Part shown: one piece after another, positions 1-8,372 of the stretch | Numbering within the stretch: the first letter of the stretch is position 1 | Layout: each line of letters opens with the position of its first letter | NCBI RefSeq assembly: GCF_019430885.1 | Contig: NZ_JAHYBZ010000006.1 | Span: forward strand, 124,001 to 188,000 | From: Roseomonas alba | GTDB lineage: Bacteria > Pseudomonadota > Alphaproteobacteria > Acetobacterales > Acetobacteraceae | Length of the DNA stretch: 64,000 nt | Reading direction: 5' to 3' | Position numbers and translations under genes: made by a program | Notes under the pieces: generated by a model | The model's database searches: none | Told to the model about the DNA's origin: nothing | What the model saw: only the letters and a program-made list of their open reading frames with translations

Positions 1-118
1 CTGTCCTTCGTCCACGGCTGAATCGACGCGCCGGCGTAACTTCCGGCGTGCCACTGCCGAAGTCAGGAAGCGGCACGATGACGGTGCCGCCCAACCCTGA
101 CAGGACGGAGTACCGACC

Positions 119-535
119 ATGTCCACCCGGACCATGCGCATGGCCGCGGCTGTGCTGCTGTGCGGCCTGACCGCCGCGCCCGCCTTCGCCCAGACGGCGC
201 CCGCGCCGCAGCCGCGCCGCTTCGCCATCACCGTCGGCAGCGGCGAGAACCAGATGGTGATCTATGTCGACGCCATGATGATGCCGCGCACCGCGACCGC
301 GGCGATCCCGCACGGCGCCGACCCGATGGGTCAGCTCGAGGCCGTGACCATCGGCGTCGGCGAAGGCGCCATGACCGTCTATCGCGATGCGTCAGGCCGC
401 ATGATGATGACGCAGACCGCCTTGATGGGCGCGCCCGCCGCCATCAGTCCGCGTCACGCCGTGACCATCGGCACCGGATCGAGCGAGATGGTCGTCTATG
501 TCGAGGAAGTGCAGATGACGCCGTCGCGTCGGTGA
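119..535 (+). CDS. Small secreted triple-repeat protein, function unknown
   Basis: This 138-residue protein has a clear Sec signal peptide (residues 1-25, cleavage after AFA-Q). I do not recognise a named family. The mature part holds three copies of one short motif, near residues 36-50, 75-89 and 104-118, with the pattern A-[IV]-T-[IV]-G-x-G-x-x-x-M-x-[VI]-Y. Methionine-rich segments (MMMP, MMMT) follow the first two copies. Each unit looks like a beta-hairpin, so a small periplasmic beta-repeat protein is likely; the methionines could bind copper or other soft metals, but that is speculation. A GGAG ribosome site precedes the ATG. It converges on the YeeE gene with a gap of about 40 nt. Confidence 0.75.
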   Translation: MSTRTMRMAAAVLLCGLTAAPAFAQTAPAPQPRRFAITVGSGENQMVIYVDAMMMPRTATAAIPHGADPMGQLEAVTIGVGEGAMTVYRDASGRMMMTQTALMGAPAAISPRHAVTIGTGSSEMVVYVEEVQMTPSRR

Positions 536-574
536 CGGGCACGGAGGATGGCGCACCACGCGCCATCCTCCCCG

Positions 575-1696
575 TCACGCATCCGATGACCGCAAGCGTG
601 CGGGGCGCGCGATGCCCGACAGGCCGAAGACCGGCCGCAGCCGGAGCCCCAGCGCCGCCCCCGGCAGCACCGCCAGAAACCACACGAAGCCATGCAGGCT
701 GCCCGAGGCCGCGCCGCCCAGGAAGGCGCCGATGTTGCAGCCAAAGGACAGCCGGGCGCCCACGCCCATCAGCAGCCCGCCCAGCGCCGCGCCCGCCGCG
801 CCGCGTCCGCCAACCGGCGTGCCGTGACGCAGCCTGCCACTCGCCGCCGCCGCGACCAACGCGCCGAGCAACAGTCCCGCATCGCCGAGCGCCCCGTACA
901 TGGCAAAGACCGGCCCGGCCAGCATCTGCGCCATGCCGGGATCGGACCAGAACTCGGTGGCCCCCAGCGCCGGGGCGACAGGTGCGACGGCCTTCGCGCC
1001 CCACAGCGTCAGTCCCAGCGTGATGCCCCAGGGCATGCCGGTCACCAGGAAGACCAGCACGGCGAGTGCCGCGACCATCGCACCGGACACCAACGCGCGG
1101 CGTGACGGCGCCTGCCCGCGCAGCACGGCCAACGCGCCGGCGAGCAGCAGCACCTCGGTCACGGCCAGCCCGCCCCACGGGCCGAACAGCGCGGGGAAAT
1201 CAACCGTCACGCCGGGCAGGCGCAGGGTGCTGGGCAGCACCAGACTGCCGAGCACCCCGCCCAGGCAGAAGAAGGGCAAGGCCACCCACATCCGCCGCGA
1301 CCCCTGCCCTGCCGCCGCCAGCGTGCCGGACCCGCAGCCATTGGCCAGCATCATGCCCATGCCGAACATTGGCGCGCCGATCAGCAGCGACAGGCCGACC
1401 GGGGCGACGAAGCGGCCATGGTCCTCGGTGAGCGTTCCCACCGGCACCACCACCAGCGCGACCAGCGCCGGCACGATGAAGCCGGCCCCGAGCACGCGCC
1501 CGTCGCCCTCCGCGAGGAAGGCGCGATAGCCGCCAGTGAAGCCGAAATCGAGCAGGGTGAAGGCCACCCCCAGCGCCATGGTCACGCCGAGCAGCGGCAG
1601 CAGCGCCGGATCGCCGAGCCCCTGGATCGCCAGCACCACCAGAAGAGTTCCGGTCAGGCCCAGCGCCAGACCGACCCGGTGCGGCCGCGCCACCAC
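575..1696 (-). CDS. YeeE/YedE family membrane protein (thiosulfate-type transporter)
   Basis: An integral membrane protein of about 373 residues in the YeeE/YedE (sulfur transport) family, whose characterised members import thiosulfate. Many hydrophobic segments are visible, with the two family hallmarks: a glycine-rich ANGCGSGT signature with Cys near residue 121, and a second FGCNIG signature with Cys near residue 320. These paired cysteines line the thiosulfate path in known homologues. I chose the GTG at 1696 because it lies 1 nt past the TGA of the upstream DUF302 gene (TGAG-GTG); an in-frame ATG at 1777 would add 27 residues of shadow sequence over that gene. Coupling to a DUF302 protein supports a sulfur or redox role, though the substrate is not proven. 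Confidence 0.85.
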   Translation of the reverse strand: MVARPHRVGLALGLTGTLLVVLAIQGLGDPALLPLLGVTMALGVAFTLLDFGFTGGYRAFLAEGDGRVLGAGFIVPALVALVVVPVGTLTEDHGRFVAPVGLSLLIGAPMFGMGMMLANGCGSGTLAAAGQGSRRMWVALPFFCLGGVLGSLVLPSTLRLPGVTVDFPALFGPWGGLAVTEVLLLAGALAVLRGQAPSRRALVSGAMVAALAVLVFLVTGMPWGITLGLTLWGAKAVAPVAPALGATEFWSDPGMAQMLAGPVFAMYGALGDAGLLLGALVAAAASGRLRHGTPVGGRGAAGAALGGLLMGVGARLSFGCNIGAFLGGAASGSLHGFVWFLAVLPGAALGLRLRPVFGLSGIARPARLRSSDA

Positions 1697-1697
1697 C

Positions 1698-2180
1698 TCA
1701 GCCCACCGCCTGCGCGACCAGGCCGGCGATGAAGGTGTCGGTCGCGCGGCGGCCATCCGGCGGCACGGCGATGCCATGGCGGGCGAAGAGGCGCGTCGCG
1801 ATATCCTCGCCGGTGCTGCGCGTGACCTGGGTGCGGCCGGCCTCGTCCTGCCAGACCAGCACGCGCATGGGCAGGTCGATGGCGAGCAGCGGCGTCGCCG
1901 CCATGGCCGGCGTGCCGGCGCGCGGATTGCCGAACAGCACCACGGTGCGCGGCGCCAGCGTCATGCCGACGGCGCGCGCGGCCGCAGCATGGTCGATCTC
2001 GGTGAAGACGACCCAGCCCTCGGCGCGCACCGCGGCGCTGAAGCGGTCGATGGTCTCGCGCACCGGATGGGGGCTCGGCACGGTGACGAGGCCGGAATCC
2101 TGGGCCGCGGCCGGTCCGGCGGCAGCGGCGACGGCGCCGCCGGCCAGGGCGATGCGGCGGCGAAGGGTGGGGCTGGGCAT
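1698..2180 (-). CDS. DUF302 domain protein, exported
   Basis: This 160-residue protein has an N-terminal arginine-rich export signal (RRRIALAGG, then an Ala-rich stretch ending AAAQD). The mature part is a DUF302 domain: an N-terminal TVPSPHPVRETIDRF segment, a FTEIDHA motif near the middle, a VLFGNPRAGTP motif, and a LPMRVLVWQDE strand. DUF302 proteins are small alpha/beta proteins of unresolved biochemical role, often next to sulfur-handling or redox membrane proteins. The stop codon abuts the GTG start of the YeeE-type transporter, so the two are almost certainly co-translated. The product probably acts in the periplasm with the transporter. Confidence 0.85.
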   Translation of the reverse strand: MPSPTLRRRIALAGGAVAAAAGPAAAQDSGLVTVPSPHPVRETIDRFSAAVRAEGWVVFTEIDHAAAARAVGMTLAPRTVVLFGNPRAGTPAMAATPLLAIDLPMRVLVWQDEAGRTQVTRSTGEDIATRLFARHGIAVPPDGRRATDTFIAGLVAQAVG

Positions 2181-2249
2181 GGGGCGGTCTCCGGGCTGGC
2201 CTCGGCTGGCCTTCGCCGCCGGCGGCCGCCCGGTTACGCGCCGCCGGGG

Positions 2250-3359
2250 TCAGGTCGGCGTGAAGGCCTCATGCACCGAGGTCTGGATGCCGCCGCCCAC
2301 GATCGGCCCGCCACCGGCAACATGGATCCAGTCGCCCAGCAGCGCCGCGCCAAGGCCGTGCCGCGGCGTCGGCATCGGCGCGTGGCTCTGCCAGGTGTCG
2401 GTCGCGGGGTCGTAGGATTCCAGGCTGCCGATGACCCGGTCGATCGGACGGTTCTGCGCGTCGTAGAGCCGTTCCTCACCGCCGAAGCACCACATGCGAC
2501 CGTTCAGCAGCACCATGCCATGGCCCGAGCGCGGTGTCGGGATCGGCGCGCGCAGCCGCCAGGTGTCGGTGGCGGGGTCATAGACGTGGTGCAGCGCGGT
2601 GTTGTTCTCGAAGGTGTTGAAGCGACCGCCGATGATGTGGATCTTCCCCTCCCACACCGCGACGCCGACATGGTCGCGCGCGGCAGGCATCGCGCGCAGC
2701 AGGGACCAGCGATCGGCCTGCGGGTCATAGACTTCGGTCCAGCCGATCGAGGCGCGTTCCGCCGCCGGATCCGTCGCGCCGCCGATGACGTAGATCTTCC
2801 CCGCCACCGCCGCGACGGCCGCCGCCCCGCGCGGGCGGGACATCGGCGCGATGCGGTCCCAGCGGTCCTCGGCGACGACATAGACGAAGCCGAGCGCATC
2901 GGAGGCGCGGTTCTGCTCGGTGAAGCCGCCCAGGGCATAGATCCGCCCGGCATCGGCGACGACCGCGACATGGTTCGCCCCGCGCGGGATGGGCGCGGCC
3001 TCGGTCCAGCGATCGGCGCCCGGATCGTAGACGTGGTGATAGGGCTTATCGACCTGGCCCTGCGCATAGCCGCCGATCACGTGCAGCTTGCCGGCCCAGG
3101 AGGTCGCCCAGGCCATCTCGCTGCGCGGCAGGGGCAATGGCGCGCGCGACACCCAGCGCCCCGGCGGGCCGGCCGGCGCCGGGCTGTCGATCACCCGCTG
3201 GGCAAGCTGGTCGGGCGTCAGCCCCTGGGGATTCGGTCCGCGCAGGGCGGACATCTGGTCGGCCGGGATGTTCCCGCCGCCATGGGCGTGCTGCGCGCGC
3301 GCCATGCCGCCCGAGGCCAGCAACACCGCCCCCGTGGCCATCATCGTCCTGCGGTGCAT
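2250..3359 (-). CDS. Secreted Kelch-repeat beta-propeller protein
   Basis: A 369-residue protein whose reading frame continues far upstream, but the ATG at 3359 is supported by a GGGAGG site just 5' and a signal peptide (MHRRTMM..., cleavage near ARA-Q). After a His/Gly-rich linker it holds at least five Kelch motifs. Each shows a double-glycine strand (VIGGYAQG, ALGGFTE, VIGGATD, IIGGRFN, CFGGEER) followed by a YDP-x(2)-D-x-W strand. The protein is thus a periplasmic or secreted beta-propeller, a fold used for protein or sugar binding and in some oxidases; I see no catalytic signature. It is divergent from the peptide-binding protein starting at 3480, with 120 nt between them to carry both promoters. 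Confidence 0.85.
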   Translation of the reverse strand: MHRRTMMATGAVLLASGGMARAQHAHGGGNIPADQMSALRGPNPQGLTPDQLAQRVIDSPAPAGPPGRWVSRAPLPLPRSEMAWATSWAGKLHVIGGYAQGQVDKPYHHVYDPGADRWTEAAPIPRGANHVAVVADAGRIYALGGFTEQNRASDALGFVYVVAEDRWDRIAPMSRPRGAAAVAAVAGKIYVIGGATDPAAERASIGWTEVYDPQADRWSLLRAMPAARDHVGVAVWEGKIHIIGGRFNTFENNTALHHVYDPATDTWRLRAPIPTPRSGHGMVLLNGRMWCFGGEERLYDAQNRPIDRVIGSLESYDPATDTWQSHAPMPTPRHGLGAALLGDWIHVAGGGPIVGGGIQTSVHEAFTPT

Positions 3360-3479
3360 GGATGCCTCCCGTTGCGATCCGCGCATGATGGTGGCCCCGG
3401 CCGCGCGCCATGCAAGTGCCCATTCTCCGGGCATCGCCGGCATGCGAGACTGGGGCTTTCGGAACGACCCGGGAAGTCC

Positions 3480-5045
3480 ATGCGCAAGACCAGCCTCGCC
3501 CTTCTGCTCGCCGCGACCGCGGCCCTGCCTGCCACGGCACAGACCCTGACCATGGGGGCCGGGGCGCCCTCCACCTCCCTCGATCCACATTTCTTCAATG
3601 CCGCGCCGAACAGCTCGGTCGCCGCGCACATCTTCTCGCGCCTCGTCGAGCGCGACGCGCAGGTGCGTCCTCAGCCGGGCCTCGCGGAATCCTGGCGCGC
3701 CATCTCCGACACCGTCTGGGAGTTCAAGCTGCGCCCTGGCGTGAAGTGGCATGACGGCCGCGACTTCACCGCTGACGACGTAGTCTTCACCTTCGAGCGC
3801 GCGCCGAACGTGCCCAACAGCCCCGGCGGCTTCGGCGGCTTCCTGCGCATGGTCGACCGGGTCGAGGTGGTCGATCCGCTGACCCTGCGCATCCACACCA
3901 AGGCGCCGCATCCGCTGCTGCCGGTGGACCTGTCCTATGTCTTCGTCATCTCGCGCCATGCCGGCCAAGGCGCGAGCACCGAGGACTACAACAACGGCCG
4001 TGCGACGATCGGCACCGGCCCCTATCGCCTGCGCGCCCATACCCCCGGCGAGCGGGTCGAGTTCGAGCGCAACGACACCTATTACGGCCCGCGCGAGCCC
4101 TGGCAGCGCGCCATCTGGCGCGTCATCGCCAACGACACGGCGCGCACCGCGGCGCTGCTGTCGGGCGATGTCGACCTGATCGACCAGGTGCCATCGACCG
4201 ACATCGAGCGCCTGCGCGCCAACAACCGTGTCGCCCTGCACCAGATCCAGGGCCTGCGCATGATCTACCTGCAGGCGGATTTCTCGCGCGACGGCAATGT
4301 GCCGGGTGTCACCGACAATGCCGGCCAGCCGATCGCGACCAATCCCTTCCGCGACCTCCGCGTGCGCCGCGCGCTGTCCATCGGCATCAACCGCCAGGCG
4401 CTGACCGATCGCGTCATGGAAGGCACCGCCGCGCCGTCCGGGCAGTGGCTGCCGCCGGGGGTCTATTCCTACAACCCGGCGGTGCCGGCGCCGGCCTACG
4501 ACCCCGACGGCGCGAAGCGGCTGCTTGCCGAAGCCGGCTTCCCGCAGGGCTTCCGCATGGTGCTCACCACGCCCAACGACCGCTATCCGAACGATGCGCG
4601 CACCGCCCAGGCTGTGGCGCAGATGTGGACGCGCATCGGCATCCGCACCGAGGTGAACGCGCTGCCCTGGTCGTCCTTCTCGGCGCGCTCGGCGCGGCAG
4701 GAATTCGGCTTCCGGCTGGCCGGCTGGGGGTCCTCGACCGGCGAGGCCTCCTACGCCGCCATCAACATCATCGGCACCTACAACCGCGAGCAGCGGCGCG
4801 GTGCGTCGAATGCCGGGCGCTATTCCAACCCGGCGATGGACGCGCTGGTCGACCGCGCGACGGCGACGCTGGATGACGGGGACCGCGAGCGCGTCCTGCA
4901 TCAGGTGATCCAGGTGGCGATGGACGACCAGGCGGTCATCCCGCTGTTCCACCTGATCAACACCTGGGCCACGCGCCGCGGCCTGAACTACGAGGCGCGG
5001 ATGGATGAGAGCACACGGGCGATGGCGGCGCGTGAGGCACCGTAA
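3480..5045 (+). CDS. Peptide/opine ABC transporter substrate-binding protein (SBP family 5)
   Basis: A 521-residue solute-binding protein of the DppA/OppA type (SBP_bac_5). The signal peptide is residues 1-21 (cleavage ATA-Q). Family features are the LDPHFFNAAPNSSV start, the LAESWR...W-F-LRPGVKWHDG block near residues 60-95, an ADDVVFTFER segment, a GTGPYRL motif near residue 180, and the RRALSIGINR helix. The frame is open well upstream, but only the ATG at 3480 gives a signal peptide. No permease or ATPase genes adjoin it, so it is an orphan receptor that must borrow a transporter such as the set at 52-59 kb, or it has another role. Confidence 0.9.
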   Translation: MRKTSLALLLAATAALPATAQTLTMGAGAPSTSLDPHFFNAAPNSSVAAHIFSRLVERDAQVRPQPGLAESWRAISDTVWEFKLRPGVKWHDGRDFTADDVVFTFERAPNVPNSPGGFGGFLRMVDRVEVVDPLTLRIHTKAPHPLLPVDLSYVFVISRHAGQGASTEDYNNGRATIGTGPYRLRAHTPGERVEFERNDTYYGPREPWQRAIWRVIANDTARTAALLSGDVDLIDQVPSTDIERLRANNRVALHQIQGLRMIYLQADFSRDGNVPGVTDNAGQPIATNPFRDLRVRRALSIGINRQALTDRVMEGTAAPSGQWLPPGVYSYNPAVPAPAYDPDGAKRLLAEAGFPQGFRMVLTTPNDRYPNDARTAQAVAQMWTRIGIRTEVNALPWSSFSARSARQEFGFRLAGWGSSTGEASYAAINIIGTYNREQRRGASNAGRYSNPAMDALVDRATATLDDGDRERVLHQVIQVAMDDQAVIPLFHLINTWATRRGLNYEARMDESTRAMAAREAP

Positions 5046-5095
5046 CGCCGGTCCGGAAGGTGCAGCGGGCCGGGAAGCAGCACCCCTTCGACGGG

Positions 5096-5428
5096 TCAGA
5101 TCTTCTCGGCCGCGAGCCTTTCGGCCCAGACGGCGAGGCGGGCGCGCAGTGTCCGGTGCAGGTCGCTGCCGGTCTCCTCGGTGTCGAGGCGCTCCACCTC
5201 GCGGAAGGTGAAGTCCTCCCCGCACCGCGCGCTCCAGGCGGCCTGGAGCGTACGGCAGGGATGCCCGCCGAGGCGAAGCTGGAACGCCGTGCGGTTCCAC
5301 ACGGTCGAGAGGTCGGGCGCGAGCCCGACCCAGCACTGGCCGGCCTCCGGCCCCATCACGGCGAAGATGCCGGCGGCGACCTTGCGTTCCCTGTAGGCGG
5401 TCAGCAGCGCCTTGCGGTCGGTCTTCAT
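5096..5428 (-). CDS. GIY-YIG-like nuclease family protein
   Basis: A 110-residue cytoplasmic protein resembling the short alphaproteobacterial proteins annotated as GIY-YIG nucleases. The GIFAVMGP segment (residues about 20-27) replaces the canonical GIY, a CWVGLAPDLSTVWNR segment follows in place of YVG..R, and a conserved HPCRTLQAAW block and acidic FREVERLD follow. The canonical tyrosines are missing, so nuclease activity is doubtful. The frame is open to 5869, but that extension lies inside the opposite-strand DUF2239 gene; the ATG at 5428 fits the intergenic promoter. It diverges from DUF2239 across 84 nt holding a palindrome. Confidence 0.7.
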   Translation of the reverse strand: MKTDRKALLTAYRERKVAAGIFAVMGPEAGQCWVGLAPDLSTVWNRTAFQLRLGGHPCRTLQAAWSARCGEDFTFREVERLDTEETGSDLHRTLRARLAVWAERLAAEKI

Positions 5429-5460
5429 GCGGTGATGGTCCCCTGGTGTCGGCATATTTT

Positions 5461-5470
5461 TACCCGGGTA
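5461..5470. promoter_or_regulatory. Palindromic operator candidate TACCCGGGTA
   Basis: A perfect 10-bp palindrome, TACCCGGGTA, with partial symmetry extending about 5 bp each side, in the AT-rich gap between the divergent GIY-YIG and DUF2239 genes. A TATAAT hexamer at 5469-5474, suitably placed as a -10 element for DUF2239, overlaps its right edge. It is 33 nt from one start and 43 nt from the other. A shared repressor site is the natural reading; the regulator is unknown and none is encoded next to it. Confidence 0.5.
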
Positions 5471-5512
5471 TAATTGACCTGTCCATCGGCCGCGAATAGG
5501 CTCCGCGGCGCC

Positions 5513-6067
5513 ATGACCGACACACCCATCGACCATTTCACCGCTTTCGAGGGCGCGCGCCTGCTCGCCGATGGCAGCCTTGCCGATGTCGCCCTCGCCG
5601 TCCGGCGTGCCCTCGATGCGCGCCCGGAGGCCGGCATACTGGTCTTCGAGGATGCGCGCGGGACGGTGCGCGATCTCGACCTGCGGGGTGACGAGACGGC
5701 GCTGCGGGAGCGCTACGCGCCGCCGGCCCGGAGCCGGGGCCGGCCTGCGCTCGGCGTGGTCGCCCGCGAGGTGACCCTGTTGCCCCGCCAGTGGGACTGG
5801 CTGGCGACGCAGCCGGGCGGCGTCTCGGCGGCGCTGCGCCGGCTGGTCGACCAGGCGCGCGCCACCCATCGCGACGCCGACACCCTGCGCGCGCGGCGGG
5901 AAGCCGCCTATCGCGTCATGTCCGCCGCCGGCGGCGACCTGCCAGGCTTCGAGGAAGCGGCCCGCGCGCTCTTCGCCGGCGACGATGCGGCCTTCCGCGA
6001 CCGCCTCAAGGGCTGGCCGGCGGATCTGCGCCGCTACGTCGAGCGCCTGGCCGGCGGCACGCCCTAG
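5513..6067 (+). CDS. DUF2239 family protein
   Basis: A 184-residue protein matching the DUF2239 family, which has no known function. Recognisable segments are the N-terminal FTAFEGARLLADGSL, the central GRPALGVVAREVTLLPRQWD with W..LA..PGG (near residues 75-105), and a C-terminal helical part rich in R, E and A (RARREAAYRVMSAAGGDLPGF is typical). The LPRQWDWLATQPGGVSAALR stretch looks like a ribbon-helix-helix-style helix pair, which would allow DNA binding; that is inference. I chose the ATG at 5513, because the in-frame upstream start at 5474 overlaps the probable promoter. Confidence 0.85.
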   Translation: MTDTPIDHFTAFEGARLLADGSLADVALAVRRALDARPEAGILVFEDARGTVRDLDLRGDETALRERYAPPARSRGRPALGVVAREVTLLPRQWDWLATQPGGVSAALRRLVDQARATHRDADTLRARREAAYRVMSAAGGDLPGFEEAARALFAGDDAAFRDRLKGWPADLRRYVERLAGGTP

Positions 6068-6090
6068 CGCCCGGGGTCAGCCCCCGGGCG
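6068..6090. terminator. Bidirectional hairpin between convergent genes
   Basis: A 9-bp perfect GC stem (CGCCCGGGG / CCCCGGGCG, 5-nt loop) starts immediately after the DUF2239 stop codon and overlaps the stop codon of the convergent molybdoenzyme gene. Only 9 nt separate the two genes, so this hairpin probably ends both transcripts. There is no T-run. Confidence 0.5.
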
Positions 6091-8371
6091 GATCGAAGGC
6101 GCGGATCGGCGGCAGGTTGCCGGTGAAGGGCTCGACCTCGACGCTGGTGAGCTGCCCCGTGCAGCCCTGGGCCAGCCGGGACGTCCCGACATCCCGCGTC
6201 AGCACGTTCGGGTTGCCGTGGACGCAAAGCGCCTTGGCCTCCTGCGGGTCCTCGGGGTCGTACCAGGCACCGGTCGGCAATTGCACCACGCCCGGCCGCA
6301 CATCCGCGCTGACCGAGGCCGTGGCGAGGCAGGCCCCGCGATCGTTGAACAGCCGCACGATGTCGCCATCGGCGATGCCGCGCGGTGCCGCGTCCTCGGG
6401 GTGGATGCGCATCACCTCCCGCCCCCGCCGCTTCTTCGCGCTGCTGTGGCCGCCGAAATCGAACTGGCTGTGCAGCCTCGTCGCCGGCTGGTTGGCGACC
6501 AGCCACAGGGGCCGCCCGGCCGCCGGCGCGTCGGAAGGTTCCAGCCAGGCCGGATGGCCGGGGCAGTCGTCATAGCCGAAGCCCGCGATGGTCTCGGAGG
6601 AAAGCTGGATCTTGCCCGTGCGCGTCGGCAGCGGCGCGCCCTCCGGGTCGTCGCGGAAGGCGCGGATGATGCCGCCATCGTCCTCGCTCTGCGGCAGGGG
6701 CAGGAAGCCTTCCTCCCAGAACTGCTCGAAATCCGGCGCGTGGTGGCCCTGCTCCGCCAGCGCCTTGCGCGTCGGTTCGTAGAGATGGCGCAGCCAGCCG
6801 CGGGCGTCGCGCCCTTCGGTGAATTCCTGCGCCCGGCCCAGCCGTGTGGCGAGGTCCGTGAAGATCGCATAGTCGTCGCGCGCCTGGCCGAAGGGCTCGG
6901 CGATGCGGTGCATGGCGACCATCAGCGGATCGGTCGGCGCGGCGCCGATATCCTCGCGTTCCAGCGTCATGGTGGTCGGCAGCACGATATCGGCGTGGCG
7001 CGCCGTGGCGGTCCAGGCGATCTCGTGCACCACCAGGGTTTCCACCGCCGCGAAGGCCTGGCGCAAGCGGTTCAGGTCCTGGTGGTGATGGAAGGGATTG
7101 CCGCCGGCCCAATAGACCAGCCGGATATCGGCATAGGTCAGCTTCTGCCCGTCATAGTCGAAGGGCTTGCCCGGGTTCAGCAGCATGTCCGAGATGCGCG
7201 CGACGGGAATGAAGGCGCCAACGCCGTTCTTGCCCTGCGGCAGGGCGGCCGCCGGCACGGCGTTGTGCCGCTTGCCGTAATGCGCGATCGACCCGAGCGC
7301 GTAGTTGTAGCCGCCGCCCGGCAGCCCGTGCTGGCCGAGCATCGCCGCCAGCACGCCTGCCATCCACACCGGCTGCTCGCCATGCTCCGCACGCTGGAGG
7401 GAATGCGCCATGGCGATTAGGCAGCGCTTGCCCGCCATGCGCCGCGCGAGGCCCGCGATAGTGTCCGCCGGGAGGCCGCAGATCGCCGCCGCCCATTCCG
7501 CGGTCTTGGGAACGCCGTCGCTGCGCCCGGTCAGATAGGTCTCGAAGGCCTCCCATCCCGTGCAGTAGCGGGCGATGAATTCGGCGTCGTGCAGCCCCTC
7601 GGCCAGCAGCGTATGCGCGATGCCGAGCATCAGCGCCGTATCCGTACCCGGCACCGGGGCCAGCCATTCGGCCCCCGCTTCCTCCGGCAGGTCGTCGCGC
7701 AGCGGGGAGATGTTGATGAAGTCGCAGCCGCGTTCCCGCGCCGCCTTCATCGAGCGCCGCTCGATATGCTGCGAGACCCCGCCGCTCGCGACCATGGAGT
7801 TCTTCAACGCCATGCCGCCGAAGGCGACGCAGATCTCCGTGTGTTCGACGATGGCTTCCCAGGTGACGTTGCGTCGCGCCACGGAATCCATCGGCCCGAG
7901 GAAATGCGGCAGGATCACTGCCGAGGCCCCGGCCGAGTAGGAATTGACCGACTTCACATAGCCGCCGAGCGTCGTGTTCAGGAAGCGATGCACCTGCGAT
8001 TGCGCGTGGTGGAACCGCCCGGCGGAGGACCAGCCATAAGACCCGCCGAAGATCGCCCCCGGCCCATGCGCATCCCGTACCCTGGCCAGTTCGGCGGCCA
8101 GCAGGTCCAGCACCTTGTCCCATTCCATCGGGATGAACTCGTCGCGCCCACGCCGGTCATCCTTGCCGGGGCCGCGTTCGAGCCAGCCGCGCCGGACCAT
8201 GGGCTGGGCGATGCGGGCGCGGTGGTGCAGCGCCTCGGGGAAGTTCTGCAGCAGGGGGTTGGGGTCTGGGTCGCCCGCATAGGGCTCGACCACCAGCGTC
8301 CCGTCCCGCCATCCTGCCGAAAAGACGCCCCAATGGGATGAATGCGGGGCGAGGCGGGGCGGTGCGTTCAT
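6077..8371 (-). CDS. BisC/TorA-type molybdopterin oxidoreductase (S/N-oxide reductase family)
   Basis: A 764-residue molybdoenzyme of the biotin sulfoxide/TMAO/DMSO reductase group. It lacks an N-terminal [4Fe-4S] cysteine motif and a Tat signal, so it resembles cytoplasmic BisC rather than periplasmic TorA. The N-terminal SHWGVF block, the SYGWSSAGRFHHAQ segment (residues 111-124, carrying the serine that ligates Mo in the family, S115 or S116), a YWAGGNPFHHHQD pterin-binding segment and a C-terminal molydopterin-binding region (LPTGAWYDPED, CVHGNPNVLT) are all present. Likely substrates are methionine sulfoxide, biotin sulfoxide or N-oxides. Its start lies 1 nt after the stop of the sterol-desaturase-like gene, which indicates one transcript. 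Confidence 0.88.
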   Translation of the reverse strand: MNAPPRLAPHSSHWGVFSAGWRDGTLVVEPYAGDPDPNPLLQNFPEALHHRARIAQPMVRRGWLERGPGKDDRRGRDEFIPMEWDKVLDLLAAELARVRDAHGPGAIFGGSYGWSSAGRFHHAQSQVHRFLNTTLGGYVKSVNSYSAGASAVILPHFLGPMDSVARRNVTWEAIVEHTEICVAFGGMALKNSMVASGGVSQHIERRSMKAARERGCDFINISPLRDDLPEEAGAEWLAPVPGTDTALMLGIAHTLLAEGLHDAEFIARYCTGWEAFETYLTGRSDGVPKTAEWAAAICGLPADTIAGLARRMAGKRCLIAMAHSLQRAEHGEQPVWMAGVLAAMLGQHGLPGGGYNYALGSIAHYGKRHNAVPAAALPQGKNGVGAFIPVARISDMLLNPGKPFDYDGQKLTYADIRLVYWAGGNPFHHHQDLNRLRQAFAAVETLVVHEIAWTATARHADIVLPTTMTLEREDIGAAPTDPLMVAMHRIAEPFGQARDDYAIFTDLATRLGRAQEFTEGRDARGWLRHLYEPTRKALAEQGHHAPDFEQFWEEGFLPLPQSEDDGGIIRAFRDDPEGAPLPTRTGKIQLSSETIAGFGYDDCPGHPAWLEPSDAPAAGRPLWLVANQPATRLHSQFDFGGHSSAKKRRGREVMRIHPEDAAPRGIADGDIVRLFNDRGACLATASVSADVRPGVVQLPTGAWYDPEDPQEAKALCVHGNPNVLTRDVGTSRLAQGCTGQLTSVEVEPFTGNLPPIRAFDPPGG

Positions 8372-8372
8372 C

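Noticed and set aside
1..21. Possible 3' end of an upstream gene (LSFVHG then TGA)
   Set aside because: Six codons cannot be assigned to any family and may be chance.
30..49. A short GC hairpin before the first gene
   Set aside because: Only about 6 bp of stem with an 8-nt loop and no T-run; too weak to call a terminator.
1536..3479. Upstream extension of the plus-strand peptide-binding protein frame
   Set aside because: It lies opposite the YeeE, DUF302 and Kelch genes, and only the ATG at 3480 gives a signal peptide.
3360..5336. Upstream extension of the Kelch protein frame
   Set aside because: It runs antisense to the peptide-binding gene; the ATG at 3359 has a ribosome site and signal peptide.
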